64,000 bases of DNA from Bradyrhizobium betae (GTDB lineage Bacteria; Pseudomonadota; Alphaproteobacteria; Rhizobiales; Xanthobacteraceae), in NCBI RefSeq assembly GCF_004123905.1, contig NZ_MZXW01000016.1, positions 248,001 through 312,000 on the forward strand. Reading direction: 5' to 3'. Numbering within the stretch: position 1 is the stretch's first letter; every line of letters begins with the position of its first letter. The notes beneath the pieces are model-generated. The model searched no databases. It was not told the origin of the DNA and worked only from the letters and a program-made list of their open reading frames with translations. The position numbers and the translations under genes were made by a program. Of the stretch, positions 38,034 through 48,717 are shown piece after piece.

Positions 38034-38861
38034 TCACTTCTGTGACGTCAGTTGCCGTGCCTGCACCCCGTAGCGGATCACGTTGACCCCGCCGGCGGGA
38101 CGCTTGATCGCCTGGTCATCGACCGAACCGTCGAGTGCGTTGGCGTCGACGAGGCTTCGCAGCGCAAGCTGGAGCGTGCCGCCCTGGCGCGAGGCCGCGA
38201 GGGTCGCGATCTGGTCCGGCTTGAGCTCGAGCGTGACGGTCTTGCCGACCACGGCGTTCTGGCCGTCTTTTTCCTTCGGCGCCTGATCGATCGCGAGCAC
38301 GCGGATGTTGGTCAGGATGACCTCGGAAATGATGAGGTCGTTGCCGCCGGTCGGACCATTGTTGTTCGCGCCATCGGGGTTCTTCAGGCGGCGGGTCAGG
38401 ACGATGTCGACACGGTCGTTCGGCAGGATGAAGCCGCCGGCGGCGGTCTCGGCTGAAATCTCGGTGGAAACGGCGCGCATGCCTGCGGGCAGGATCGCGG
38501 CCATGAAGCCGGAGCCCTCGGCCCTGACCAGCTTCTGCTCGCGGATCGGTTCGCCCTGCATCAACGGCACGCGCGCGATCGAACCGGCGATCTGGGTCTG
38601 CGCTTCAGGCCTGTTGTCGCGGCGGATGAAGGCGCTGCTGGCGGTCGCAGCCGGCCAGGACTGCCATTGCAGATCGTCGGGCTTCACGGCCTGACCGAGC
38701 TGGATGTCGTTCTTCGCGACCAGAACCTCGACCGTCGGCAGCTTCTCGGCGACGGGGAGGACGGCGGGCAAGGGTGCGTTCTGGTAGCCGCTCGCCAGAT
38801 ACGCAGCGACGCCGCCGGCGCCGAGCGCGATGACGAGAACGATAATGCGTGCGGTGTTCAT
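38034..38861 (-). CDS. cpaB: Pilus assembly protein CpaB (RcpC)
   Basis: Periplasmic Tad-pilus protein with one N-terminal membrane helix (IIVLVIALGAGGVAAYLA) and a SAF domain (about 45-110, VLVAKNDIQLGQAVKPDDLQ), followed by the RcpC/CpaB region FILPNDRVDIVLTRR. The 275-residue length is normal. First gene of the leftward cpaBCDE run; no prepilin peptidase or pilin gene lies upstream within the window. Confidence 0.94.
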   Translation of the reverse strand: MNTARIIVLVIALGAGGVAAYLASGYQNAPLPAVLPVAEKLPTVEVLVAKNDIQLGQAVKPDDLQWQSWPAATASSAFIRRDNRPEAQTQIAGSIARVPLMQGEPIREQKLVRAEGSGFMAAILPAGMRAVSTEISAETAAGGFILPNDRVDIVLTRRLKNPDGANNNGPTGGNDLIISEVILTNIRVLAIDQAPKEKDGQNAVVGKTVTLELKPDQIATLAASRQGGTLQLALRSLVDANALDGSVDDQAIKRPAGGVNVIRYGVQARQLTSQK

Positions 38862-39341
38862 ACGCTTCTACTCTTACGCGGGGTACTCGAACCGCACGTG
38901 GCGGGTTCCCCATGTCGATGAGTAGGCCAGTAAAAGTATAAGGGGTGTTGCGAGGCCGAGTGTGATGGCCAGTGATGATGCGTGTTCTGGGCAGATGGTG
39001 AACGTCGCGTTATCCGGTCGGCCAGTGGCTCCGTAGAATCACGCAAGGTGGCTCGTGCATTCGAATGACGCGCACGGCGTCATAGTGAATGGGTGGTTAG
39101 TGGGGGGCGAGGCTCGTAATCACTGCGCTACTGCGGTGCGCCACGCCGATACTCATGACCCGTCATCCTGAGGTGCGAGTGGCGCGATGCAAAGCGTCGC
39201 GCCGGAGCCTCGAAGGATGAGCGGCCGGGATGCAGCAACACGCAGCAACAGTTCGGCCGTCGCCCTTCGAGGGCCGCTGAAGAAGCGGCCACTTCAGGGT
39301 GACGGTGATGGATTGAGAATCCGGGCTACGAAAAACGAGCC
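38862..39341. other. Gene-free stretch upstream of cpaB
   Basis: About 480 bp. The right half holds a palindromic repeat (39161-39305). I see no coding frame with family-like sequence in the left half, which must carry the cpaB promoter. Confidence 0.5.
39161..39305. repeat. Long imperfect palindrome (CGTCATCCTGAGG type)
   Basis: The stretch begins CGTCATCCTGAGGTGCGAG and ends in the near complement CACTTCAGGGTGACGG, with inner complementary arms such as CCTCGAAGGATGA and CGCCCTTCGAGG. It resembles multi-copy intergenic repeats of Bradyrhizobium. Confidence 0.65.
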
Positions 39342-40286
39342 CTACTTCGCCCGCTTCTGCTCGATCGCGTCCCAGACCTTCGCAGCAACATCAGGGCCGC
39401 CGAGCTTTGCAATCGCGCGGATGCCCGTCGGCGAGGTCACGTTGATCTCGGTGAGGTTGCCGTTGATGACGTCGATGCCGACGAACAGCAGGCCGCGCTC
39501 GCGCAGCGCCGGGCCGACGGTGGCGCAGATCTCGCGCTCGCGCGGGGTGAGCTCGGTCTCCTTGGCCGCGCCGCCGCGCACCATGTTGGAGCGGAGATCG
39601 TCCGCGGCCGGCACGCGGTTGACCGCGCCGGCGAACTCGCCATTGACCAGGATGATGCGCTTGTCGCCGAGCTTCACCTCGGGAATGAACTGCTGGATCA
39701 CCCAGGCTTCCTTGAACGTCACCGAGAACATGTCGAACAGCGAGCCGAAATTCATGTCCTGCGGCATCACGCGGAACACCGCGGCGCCGCCATGGCCGTG
39801 CAGCGGTTTCATCACGACGGCGCCGTGCTTGTCGCGAAACGCGTTGATCTCGTCGAGGTCGCGCGAGATCAGCGTCGGCGGCATCAGCTGCGGAAAATTC
39901 ATCACGAACAGCTTTTCCGGCGCATTGCGCACCGAGGCCGGATCGTTGACCACCAGCGTCTTCGGGTGAATGCGCTCGAGCAGATGCGTCGAGGTGATGT
40001 AGGCGAGGTCGAACGGCGGATCCTGGCGCAGCAGCACCACGTCAAAGCCGTTCAGCGCCTCGCGCCTGGGCTCGCCGAGGGTGAAGTGATTGCCGGGCTC
40101 GTCGCGCACGGTCAGCAGCTGGACAGGCGCGACGATTTCCTCGCCGACCATCGAGAGCTTGTCGGGCGTGTAATAAGACAGTCCATGGCCGCGCTTCTGC
40201 GCCTCCAGGAGCAGCGCAAAGGTGGAATCGCCTTTGATGTTGATGCGGGCGATGGGGTCCATCTGGACGGCGACGTTTAGTTTCAT
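39342..40286 (-). CDS. gshB: Glutathione synthetase
   Basis: ATP-grasp ligase joining gamma-glutamylcysteine and glycine. The ATG at 40286 gives 314 residues starting [20 protein letters not shown]. Family features are the [19 protein letters not shown] block, the ATP-grasp loop [13 protein letters not shown] and the C-terminal [20 protein letters not shown] metal-binding region. It follows yraN by 10 bp in the leftward run rsmI, yraN, gshB. Confidence 0.96.
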   Translation of the reverse strand: MKLNVAVQMDPIARINIKGDSTFALLLEAQKRGHGLSYYTPDKLSMVGEEIVAPVQLLTVRDEPGNHFTLGEPRREALNGFDVVLLRQDPPFDLAYITSTHLLERIHPKTLVVNDPASVRNAPEKLFVMNFPQLMPPTLISRDLDEINAFRDKHGAVVMKPLHGHGGAAVFRVMPQDMNFGSLFDMFSVTFKEAWVIQQFIPEVKLGDKRIILVNGEFAGAVNRVPAADDLRSNMVRGGAAKETELTPREREICATVGPALRERGLLFVGIDVINGNLTEINVTSPTGIRAIAKLGGPDVAAKVWDAIEQKRAK

Positions 40287-40296
40287 GGTCTGCCTT

Positions 40297-40681
40297 TCAG
40301 GTCGAGGCGTCGAATGCCGCCAACACATGGCGCGGAAGTGAGCGCGGCGCAATCAGCATGGCGTCGAATCGCAACTCGAATTCGGCATGCTCGGGATGCG
40401 CTACGAGCCAGCCTTGCGCAGCATTGATGATGCGCTGCTGCTGGCGCGGCGTCACGGCATAGGCGGCATCATCGAGGCTGGCGCGGGCCTTGACCTCGAC
40501 GAAGGCGATCAAATTGCGCCGGCGCGCGACGAGGTCGATCTCGCCATGCGGGGTGCGGTAGCGTTTGGCGAGGATGCGATAGCCCTTGGCCATCAGATAC
40601 GCCGCGGCGCGGCTTTCGGCCGAGATGCCGGTGCGGAACGCGGCGACGCGCTCGGGCGAGGCTATCTTCGGTTCCGCGCCC

Positions 40682-40695
<14 letters not shown>
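40297..40695 (-). CDS. yraN: UPF0102 protein YraN
   Basis: Small predicted endonuclease-fold protein, 132 residues. The core [42 protein letters not shown] carries the restriction-nuclease-like E-x-D...E-V-K signature. Its role is unclear. It overlaps rsmI by 14 bp, as in the conserved rsmI-yraN pair. Confidence 0.9.
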
Positions 40696-41632
<937 letters not shown>

Positions 41633-41646
41633 AATGAATCGAACTT

Positions 41647-41696
41647 AGGCATGATCCCAGGGGCTGGGAACCAGCCCCTGGAAAAAGATCATGCCT
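41647..41696. repeat. Palindromic extragenic repeat (GCATGATC type)
   Basis: Outer arms AGGCATGATC and GATCATGCCT, inner perfect 11-bp arms CCAGGGGCTGG and CCAGCCCCTGG with a 3-nt loop. Related to the element at 33483-33531. The rest of the 343-bp gap 41633-41975 shows no gene. Confidence 0.75.
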
Positions 41697-41975
41697 GGGT
41701 AAGGGGTGAGGAGGACTGGAAAGTGATCCATGCGGCATCACATTCCAGAGGGAATGAAGCGTCAGCGCCATATTCGCGGCGGAAACGCCGCCTTGATGCT
41801 TTGTGACGGACGGTGGACAGCTAGCCAGGATTTGAGGGGAGACCGCGTTAAGCGGTTATTATCCTTTTGTTTTAGTTAACTATTTGCCGGCAATATGCCT
41901 GAATCCGCGGCTTGTGTCGTGGGCAAAGAGTGTTGTGTGACCGGCTGGCGACCGCCGGTCAGAAGAGAAGCTGCT

Positions 41976-43229
41976 ATGCCGGGCCCGCGTGATCCCAGAT
42001 CTGCCTCTTCGGAGGAGTCCCCCGTTCAGGGGCCCCTGATATCGGGGGCGACCCGGCGGAGCGCGCTCGGCCTGCTGCTCGGCACGCCCCTGTTGTCGGC
42101 CTGCGCCGGCGTGCAGCAGAGCCTCAGCCAGTTCTCCAATCCGTTCAGCAGCTCCTCCCCGTCCCCGGCCCAGCCGGCAGGTCCCCCGCAGCAGGCCACG
42201 ACCGCCGGCACCGGCGGGGTCAAGGTCGCCGTGATCTTGCCGCTCTCGGCCTCGGGCAACGCCGGCCTCGCTGCGCAGTCGATGCGCAACGCCGCAGAGA
42301 TGGCGCTGGCCGAGTTCCAGAATCCCAACATCCAGCTCCTGATCAAGGACGACAACGGCAGCCCGCAAGGCGCGCAAGCGGGCGCACAGCAGGCGGTCGA
42401 CGAAGGCGCCGAGATCATTCTGGGGCCGCTGTTCGCGCAATCGGTGCCTGCGGTGGCGCAGGTCGCGCGTACGCGCAGCATCTCGGTGATTGCGTTCTCG
42501 ACCGATTCCAGCATCGCCGGCCGCGGCGTCTATCTGCTCTCTTTCCTGCCGGAGTCCGACGTCAATCGCATCGTCGAATATTCCGCCAGTATCGGAAAGC
42601 GCTCCGTCGCCGTGCTCGTGCCTGATAACGCCTATGGCAATGTCGTCGAAGCCGCGGTGAAGGCGGCGGTGCCGCGGCGTGGCGGACGCATCGTCGCGTT
42701 CGAGAAATACGGCGCCGATCGCGCCACGCCTGCGCGCACCGTGGCGCAGCAGCTCGGCGGCGCGGATGCGTTGTTCATTGCCGATGACGGCGATGCCGTG
42801 GTTGCGGTGGCCGATGCGATGACGGCGGCGGGCGCGAACCTGCGCAACATCCAGCTGCTCGGCACCGGCCTGTGGGACAGCCCGCGCGTCTATGCCAGCC
42901 AGAATCTGCAAGGCGGTCTCTACGCCGCGCCCGATCCGGCCGGCTTCCGCGCGTTCTCCGGCCGCTATCGCACCAAGTATGGCGCCGATCCGATCCGCAC
43001 CGCAACGCTCGCCTATGACGCCGTCGCCCTCGTCGCCGCGCTGGCGCGCACGCAGGGCCCGACACGCTTCTCGCCCGACGTGCTCACCAATCCCTCCGGC
43101 TTCGCCGGCATCGACGGCCTGTTCCGCTTCCGCGCGGATGGCACCAACGAGCGCGGGCTTGCGGTGATGAAGGTGACGACCGGCGGCGGTGTTGCGGTCG
43201 CGGGCTCGCCGAAGAGTTTTGGGGCGTAG
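41976..43229 (+). CDS. LpoA-like penicillin-binding protein activator (lipoprotein)
   Basis: Periplasmic type-1 binding-protein fold related to LpoA/YraM, which in enterobacteria activates PBP1A. The ATG at 41976 gives 417 residues with a lipobox (LLLGTPLLSACAG), a serine/proline-rich linker and the receptor domain from about residue 80 (VKVAVILPLSASGNAGLAAQ, EIILGPLFAQSVPAVAQVAR, AFSGRYRTKYGADPIRTATL). It lies divergent from rsmI-yraN, matching the yraL-yraM-yraN neighbourhood of E. coli. Activator function here is inferred; a ligand-binding role is possible. Confidence 0.82.
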   Translation: MPGPRDPRSASSEESPVQGPLISGATRRSALGLLLGTPLLSACAGVQQSLSQFSNPFSSSSPSPAQPAGPPQQATTAGTGGVKVAVILPLSASGNAGLAAQSMRNAAEMALAEFQNPNIQLLIKDDNGSPQGAQAGAQQAVDEGAEIILGPLFAQSVPAVAQVARTRSISVIAFSTDSSIAGRGVYLLSFLPESDVNRIVEYSASIGKRSVAVLVPDNAYGNVVEAAVKAAVPRRGGRIVAFEKYGADRATPARTVAQQLGGADALFIADDGDAVVAVADAMTAAGANLRNIQLLGTGLWDSPRVYASQNLQGGLYAAPDPAGFRAFSGRYRTKYGADPIRTATLAYDAVALVAALARTQGPTRFSPDVLTNPSGFAGIDGLFRFRADGTNERGLAVMKVTTGGGVAVAGSPKSFGA

Positions 43230-43242
43230 CGAGGTGGACTCC

Positions 43243-43369
43243 CTCGCCCCGCTTGCGGGGAGAGGGGGACTCTCCGCGGGGACGGCGAGAGTTAGACTCG
43301 CGGAGAGTCCCCCTCACCCGGAATCCGCGCTTCGCGCGCATTCCGGCCTCTCCCCGCAAGCGGGGCGAG
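43243..43369. repeat. Long extragenic palindrome (CTCGCCCCGC type)
   Basis: Perfect 22-bp outer arms at 43243-43264 and 43348-43369 enclose further complementary arms (GACTCTCCGCG with CGCGGAGAGTC) and a small hairpin GGAATCCGCGC / GCGCGCATTCC. A variant lies at 62119-62269. It separates two convergent genes. Confidence 0.8.
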
Positions 43370-43377
43370 GCGAAGAA

Positions 43378-44532
43378 CTATGCCGCGAGATCCGCGACCA
43401 CCGCATCCAGCACCGGGAATCCGCTGCTTGTCACGCGCAGGCGGCCCGTCGCATCGACCGTGATCGCGCCCTCTTCACGCAACAGCGCGATGCGCTTGGG
43501 ATCGAGCGGGCGGCCGGAGAGAGCTCTGTAACGCTCGGGATCGATGCCCTCCGCCAAACGCAACCCCATCAGCAAAAATTCGTCGGCGCGTTCTTCGCTG
43601 TTGAGGAGATCGTCGGTGACGTTTCCGTGGCCGTTGGTCTCGACCCGCATCAGCCAGGCCTCGGGGCGCTTCTCGGTGGCGGTAGCATGGCGCACGCCGT
43701 CGATGTCGAGCCGGCCATGCGCGCCCGGACCAATGCCGGCATATTCATCGCCGCGCCAATAGACCAGATTGTGCCGGCACTCGGCACCGGGCCGCGCGTG
43801 GTTGGAAATCTCGTAGGCGGGCAGGCCGAGCTTGTCGCAGGTTTCCTGCGTGATGTCGTAGAGCGCGCGCGCGACGGCTTCGTCCGGCGTCTTCAATTTG
43901 CCGGCCTGGTGCAGGCCGAAGAACGGCGTGCCTTCCTCGATGGTCAATTGATAGAGCGACAGATGCTCGGCGGCTTCGTCGATCGCAAGACGCAGCTCAT
44001 CGGCCCACATCGCCGGCGTCTGGTCGGGGCGGGCGTAAATCAGATCGAACGAATAGCGATCGAATGAACGGCGCGCGATCGCGACCGCATCGAGCGCCTC
44101 GCGCGCGCTGTGCATCCGGCCGAGCGCCTTCAGCGAAGCATCGTCGAGCGCCTGCACGCCAAGCGACACACGGTTGACGCCGGCGGCGCGATAGCCGGCA
44201 AAGCGCGTGGCTTCGACGCTGGTGGGGTTGGCTTCCAGCGTGATTTCGACGTCGCCTGCAACCGTCCAGTGCTTGCCGATCGCTTCGAGCACAGCGCCGA
44301 CGGTTGCGGGCTGCATCAGCGACGGCGTGCCGCCACCGAGGAAGATCGAGGTGACTTCGCGGCCGGGCGAGCGCTGCGCGGTCGTTTCGATTTCGCGCGC
44401 GAAGGCTGAAGCAAACCGTGCCTCGTCGATCGCCGCGTGGCGGACGTGGCTGTTGAAGTCGCAATACGGGCACTTCGACAGGCAGAACGGCCAGTGCACG
44501 TAGACGCCAAAGGCTTCCTTAGCGTGGCTCAA
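43378..44532 (-). CDS. hemW: Heme chaperone HemW (radical SAM, HemN-like)
   Basis: Radical SAM protein formerly annotated as oxygen-independent coproporphyrinogen oxidase; HemW is now seen as a heme chaperone. The 384 residues contain the cluster motif C-L-S-K-C-P-Y-C near residue 19, the GGGTPSLM motif and the HemN C-terminal domain ([15 protein letters not shown]). It has the short HemW-type N-terminus, without the extra cysteine of true HemN. It overlaps rdgB by 14 bp. Confidence 0.93.
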   Translation of the reverse strand: MSHAKEAFGVYVHWPFCLSKCPYCDFNSHVRHAAIDEARFASAFAREIETTAQRSPGREVTSIFLGGGTPSLMQPATVGAVLEAIGKHWTVAGDVEITLEANPTSVEATRFAGYRAAGVNRVSLGVQALDDASLKALGRMHSAREALDAVAIARRSFDRYSFDLIYARPDQTPAMWADELRLAIDEAAEHLSLYQLTIEEGTPFFGLHQAGKLKTPDEAVARALYDITQETCDKLGLPAYEISNHARPGAECRHNLVYWRGDEYAGIGPGAHGRLDIDGVRHATATEKRPEAWLMRVETNGHGNVTDDLLNSEERADEFLLMGLRLAEGIDPERYRALSGRPLDPKRIALLREEGAITVDATGRLRVTSSGFPVLDAVVADLAA

Positions 44533-45154
44533 GGCAGATCTCCGCCAGTTTCACGAAGGCGCGGGCGCGATGCGACAGGCCGAGGCCGAGCGGTGGCAGG
44601 CCGTGCTTCTCGATGCTGGTCATCTCGCCGAAGGTACGGTCGTGACCGTCAGGCAAAAACATCGGATCGTAGCCGAAGCCGGCAGTCCCGCGCGGCGGCC
44701 AGACCAGCGTGCCGTCGACGCGCGCCTCGACCTCTTCGAGATGATCGTCGGGCCAGGCGACGCAGAGCGCGGAGACGAAATGCGCGGTCCGCTTGTCCGG
44801 CGTCGTAGCGCCACGTTCCTGCAACAGACGCTCGATCCGCGTCATTGCTGCGGTGAAATCCTTGCTCGGTCCGGCCCAGCGCGCGCTGTAAATTCCGGGC
44901 GCACCATCGAGCGCGTCGACGACGATGCCGGAATCATCGGCGAAGGACGGAAGCCTGGTCGCCTGCGCTGCGGCGATCGCCTTGATCGCAGCGTTGCTGC
45001 GGAAGTCGTTGCCGGTCTCATCGGGTTCGGCGAGGCCGAGCTCACCGGCCGACACCGCCTCGATGCCGTAAGGCGCCAAAAGCTCCTTCATCTCGGCGAG
45101 CTTGCCGGGATTGTGGGTGGCGATGACGAGCTTTCCGGTGATTCGGCGGTGCAT
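44519..45154 (-). CDS. rdgB: XTP/dITP pyrophosphatase
   Basis: House-cleaning enzyme that removes XTP, dITP and ITP. The 211 residues start with a short extension before the family motif [17 protein letters not shown], then [26 protein letters not shown] and [15 protein letters not shown]. Middle gene of the leftward run rph, rdgB, hemW, the common bacterial rph-rdgB pairing. Confidence 0.96.
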   Translation of the reverse strand: MHRRITGKLVIATHNPGKLAEMKELLAPYGIEAVSAGELGLAEPDETGNDFRSNAAIKAIAAAQATRLPSFADDSGIVVDALDGAPGIYSARWAGPSKDFTAAMTRIERLLQERGATTPDKRTAHFVSALCVAWPDDHLEEVEARVDGTLVWPPRGTAGFGYDPMFLPDGHDRTFGEMTSIEKHGLPPLGLGLSHRARAFVKLAEICLEPR

Positions 45155-45165
45155 GGGTCTATTGA

Positions 45166-45879
45166 CTACGCGACAGCGAGTTTCTGCAAGTCCACCAGAC
45201 GCGCGATACCCTTCTGGGCCAGCGCCATCAGCGCGAGGAACTCATCCTGCGTGAAGGGCTCGCGTTCGGCGGTGCCCTGCACCTCGATGATGCGGCCATC
45301 GCCCGTCATGACGAAATTGGCGTCGGTCTGGGCTTCCGAATCTTCGGCATAATCGAGGTCGAGCACGGGCGTGCCGTTGTAGATGCCGCAGGAGATCGCG
45401 GCGACGTTGTCGCGCAGCACCTTGGCCTTGATCATGTTCCGCGCCTTCATCCAATTGAGGCAATCGGCGAGCGCGACCCAGGCGCCGGTGATCGAGGCGG
45501 TGCGGGTGCCGCCGTCGGCCTGAAGCACGTCGCAATCGACCGTGATCTGGCGCTCACCCAGCGCTTCGAGATCGACGATGGTGCGCAAGCTGCGGCCGAT
45601 CAGGCGCTGGATCTCGACGGTGCGGCCGCTTTGTTTTCCGGCGGAAGCCTCGCGGCGGGTGCGTTCGGAGGTCGCGCGCGGCAGCATGCCGTATTCAGCG
45701 GTGACCCAGCCGCGGCCCTGGCCCTTCAGCCACGGCGGCAGGCGGTCTTCCAGCGTGGCGGTAACAAGCACATGGGTGTCGCCGAATTTCACCAGGCAGG
45801 AGCCTTCCGCATATTTGACCACGCCACGCTCAAGCGTCACGGGGCGCAATTCGTCGGGCGCACGGCGACTTGGCCGCAT
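45166..45879 (-). CDS. rph: Ribonuclease PH
   Basis: Phosphorolytic 3'-5' exoribonuclease trimming tRNA precursors. The 237 residues carry [20 protein letters not shown], the catalytic core [61 protein letters not shown] (family block around residues 90-130) and [19 protein letters not shown]. Divergent from hrcA across 180 bp. Confidence 0.97.
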   Translation of the reverse strand: MRPSRRAPDELRPVTLERGVVKYAEGSCLVKFGDTHVLVTATLEDRLPPWLKGQGRGWVTAEYGMLPRATSERTRREASAGKQSGRTVEIQRLIGRSLRTIVDLEALGERQITVDCDVLQADGGTRTASITGAWVALADCLNWMKARNMIKAKVLRDNVAAISCGIYNGTPVLDLDYAEDSEAQTDANFVMTGDGRIIEVQGTAEREPFTQDEFLALMALAQKGIARLVDLQKLAVA

Positions 45880-46059
45880 GGGAAATCCTCCAAAACTCTC
45901 GGAAAAGGGCTATTCGCGGTGCTTGTAGGGGGGGTGAGTGGGGAGAACAAGGGTTTTTCACCCCCGGTTTTCCGCCCGGTTCTCCACCCCGCAAACGCCA
46001 CGCTTGTCAGAACCCTCCGGGATGGACAAATTACGAGCGTCTGACAGGAGTTAACGTCC

Positions 46060-47148
46060 CTGGCCCATCATGATCCGATCCATCTGATCGCGCCGCGCGC
46101 AGGCCTCGCCCAGCTCAACGAGCGTTCTCGCGACATCTTTCGTCAAATTGTCGAAAGCTATCTCACGACGGGTGAACCCGTGGGCTCGCGCAATATTTCG
46201 CGGCTGATCGCCATGCCGCTGTCGCCGGCCTCGGTCCGCAACGTCATGGCCGATCTGGAACAGCTCGGCCTGATCTACGCGCCGCACACCTCGGCCGGCC
46301 GCTTGCCGACGGAACTCGGCCTGCGCTTTTTCGTCGACGCCCTGATGCAGGTCGGCGACCTCACCGAAGCCGAACGGCAGTCGATCCAGAGCCAGCTTGC
46401 CACCGTCGGCCACGCGCAATCGGTCGAGGCCGCGCTGGACCAGGCGCTGACGCGGCTCTCTGGCCTCACGCGTGCCGCCGCCGTGGTGCTGACGCCAAAG
46501 TCCAATGCGCGGCTGAAACACATCGAATTCGTCCGCCTGGAACCTGAAAAGGCGCTGGTGATCTTGGTTGGCGAGGACGGGCAGGTCGAAAACCGCGTGC
46601 TGTCGCTGCCCCCTGGAGTTCCCTCCTCGGCGATCACCGAGGCCGGAAATTTCCTCAATGCGCGGATCCGCGGCCGGACGCTGGCCGAGGCGCGGCTCGA
46701 GCTCGAAACTGCGCTCGGGGAGGCCCGTGCCGAGCTCGATCAGCTGACGCAGAAGGTGATTTCGGCCGGGATTGCGAGCTGGTCCGGCGGCGAGAGCGAG
46801 GACCGCCAGCTCATCGTCCGCGGCCATGCCAATCTGCTCGAAGATCTGCATGCGCTTGAGGATCTGGAGCGCGTTCGCCTGTTGTTCGAGGATCTCGAGA
46901 CCAAGCGCGGCGTCATCGACCTGTTGGGGCGCGCGGAGACCGCGGAGGGCGTGCGCATCTTCATTGGCTCGGAGAACAAGCTGTTTTCCTTGTCCGGCTC
47001 CTCCACCATCATCTCGCCCTATCGGGATGCCGCCGGCCATATCGTCGGTGTTTTGGGCGTGATCGGGCCGACCCGGCTGAATTATGCCCGCGTCATCCCG
47101 ACCGTGGACTACGCCGCCCGCATCGTCAGCCGCCTTTTGGGGGGCTGA
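46060..47148 (+). CDS. hrcA: Heat-inducible transcription repressor HrcA
   Basis: Repressor of chaperone genes that binds CIRCE operators. The likely start is the CTG at 46060 (reading M-A-H-H-D-P-I), preceded by AGGAG with a 9-bp gap; this gives 362 residues, the length I recall for Bradyrhizobium HrcA. The nearest standard start, a GTG at 46180, would remove half of the N-terminal winged helix ([20 protein letters not shown]). Family blocks include [20 protein letters not shown] and [20 protein letters not shown]. grpE follows 109 bp downstream. No CIRCE element was seen in the window. Confidence 0.93.
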   Translation: MAHHDPIHLIAPRAGLAQLNERSRDIFRQIVESYLTTGEPVGSRNISRLIAMPLSPASVRNVMADLEQLGLIYAPHTSAGRLPTELGLRFFVDALMQVGDLTEAERQSIQSQLATVGHAQSVEAALDQALTRLSGLTRAAAVVLTPKSNARLKHIEFVRLEPEKALVILVGEDGQVENRVLSLPPGVPSSAITEAGNFLNARIRGRTLAEARLELETALGEARAELDQLTQKVISAGIASWSGGESEDRQLIVRGHANLLEDLHALEDLERVRLLFEDLETKRGVIDLLGRAETAEGVRIFIGSENKLFSLSGSSTIISPYRDAAGHIVGVLGVIGPTRLNYARVIPTVDYAARIVSRLLGG

Positions 47149-47257
47149 CCGGCGTTTGAGCCGATCACGGGCGCTTGATTTTCGCGCGCTTAGGCACGAT
47201 ATCCGGGCCAACAATCCCAGATCACCTTAAGACCAGACGAGTTCGAGAAGAGAGCCG

Positions 47258-47863
47258 ATGACCGATCGAGACCGGCAGCCCGAAGACACGACCCCGCCGA
47301 CCGGCGAGCCCGTGGTGTCAAAGCCCTACATCATGCCCGACGATCCCGAGCCCGGCTCGGTCGAGCTGCTGCAGAAGGAAGCCGCCGAGGCGCGCGATCG
47401 CATGCTGCGGACGCTGGCCGAGATGGAGAACTTACGCAAGCGCACCGCCAAGGAGGTCGCTGACGCCAAGCTCTACGGTGTCACCGGCTTTGCCCGCGAC
47501 GTGCTCGACATCGCCGACAATCTCCAGCGTGCGCTCGATGCCGTTCCGGCGGACGCACGGGCCGCGGCCGACCCCGGCCTTGCCTCGCTGATCGAAGGCG
47601 TCGAGCTGACCGAGCGCTCGCTGCACAGCGCGTTGGAAAAGCACGGCGTGAAGAAACTCGACCCGCAAGGCCAGAAGTTCGATCCGAACTTCCATCAGGC
47701 GATGTACGAGGTGCCGGATGCCTCGGTGCCCGCCGGCACCGTCGTGCAGGTCATGCAGGCCGGCTACACCATCGGCGAGCGCGTGCTGCGCCCGGCGCTG
47801 GTCGGGGTTGCCAAGGGCGGCGCAAAGGCTGCGGCCCCCGCGAACAGCAACGAGTCGAACTAA
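47258..47863 (+). CDS. grpE: Nucleotide exchange factor GrpE
   Basis: Exchange factor for DnaK. The 201-residue protein has a long N-terminal helix forming the dimer coiled coil ([20 protein letters not shown]), the [20 protein letters not shown] block and the C-terminal beta domain ([20 protein letters not shown] and [19 protein letters not shown]). The hrcA-grpE pairing is typical. An AGAG-rich ribosome site precedes the ATG. Confidence 0.97.
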   Translation: MTDRDRQPEDTTPPTGEPVVSKPYIMPDDPEPGSVELLQKEAAEARDRMLRTLAEMENLRKRTAKEVADAKLYGVTGFARDVLDIADNLQRALDAVPADARAAADPGLASLIEGVELTERSLHSALEKHGVKKLDPQGQKFDPNFHQAMYEVPDASVPAGTVVQVMQAGYTIGERVLRPALVGVAKGGAKAAAPANSNESN

Positions 47864-47879
47864 GCGGCGGAAGCCGCGC

Positions 47880-48602
47880 CTACGCACTCACCGCGATATC
47901 CGCAGACTGGATCCGCTTCACGCCAGCCTTGGCCATATCGGCCCAGGCTTTGGCGAGTGAGCCCTGATTGTCGATGCCGCGGCAGGCGTCCTCCACCACA
48001 TAGACCTCAAAACCCGCCTTGCGCGCGTCGAGCGCGGTCCAGGCGACGCAAAAATCTGTCGCAAGGCCTGCGACGAACACGCGCTTGATCTTGCGGCCCT
48101 TGAGGTAGCCGGCAAGGCCTGTCGAGGTTTTGCCGTCGGCTTCGAGGAAGGCCGAGTAACTGTCGACGTCCTTATGAAAGCCCTTGCGGATGATGAGCTC
48201 GGCGTGCGGGATCGCAAGGTCCTTCGACAGCGCGGCGCCATCGGTGCCCTGCACGCAATGGTCCGGCCATAGCACCTGCTTGCCGTAGGGAAGGTCGATG
48301 GTCTCGAACGGCTTCTTGCCGGAGTGGACTGATGCAAACGAAACATGACCGGGCGTGTGCCAGTCCTGCGTCATCACCACGTTCGAAAACGCCTTCGCCA
48401 TCTTGTTGATGACCGGCACCACCTGCTCGCCTTCCTTCACCGCGAGGCTGCCGCCGGGCAGGAAGCAGTTTTGCACGTCGATCACGAGCAGGGCGGATGC
48501 ATCGTCCGGCTTGATCGACGGGGCTGCAAGGAGCGCGGTCGGAGCAAGGGTTGCCAGCGCCGTCGTTCCAAGCGCCGCCACTATCTGTCGTCGGTCCAGC
48601 AT
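47880..48602 (-). CDS. pncA: Nicotinamidase-like isochorismatase-family amidohydrolase (exported)
   Basis: Predicted nicotinamidase of the cysteine-hydrolase fold. The ATG at 48602, with AGGGGGAGACAG upstream, gives 240 residues. The N-terminus LDRRQIVAALGTTALATLAP resembles a twin-arginine export signal, so the enzyme may act in the periplasm, unlike the cytosolic PncA of E. coli. Catalytic elements: the Asp in LLVIDVQNCFLPGGSLAV, the lysine near KQVLWPDHCVQGT and the nucleophilic Cys in LATDFCVAWTALDA, with metal-binding DWHTPGHVSF. Convergent with grpE. Confidence 0.88.
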   Translation of the reverse strand: MLDRRQIVAALGTTALATLAPTALLAAPSIKPDDASALLVIDVQNCFLPGGSLAVKEGEQVVPVINKMAKAFSNVVMTQDWHTPGHVSFASVHSGKKPFETIDLPYGKQVLWPDHCVQGTDGAALSKDLAIPHAELIIRKGFHKDVDSYSAFLEADGKTSTGLAGYLKGRKIKRVFVAGLATDFCVAWTALDARKAGFEVYVVEDACRGIDNQGSLAKAWADMAKAGVKRIQSADIAVSA

Positions 48603-48717
48603 CGTCTGTCTCCCCCTGGAATGAACCCGATCGAGAGAGCGTAGTGCTTGGCGCGATTGAACAGAAGTCAGAAAATGCGGCGTGCTCCGCTGCGATGGCT
48701 GGTCAATTCGCGGAGCT

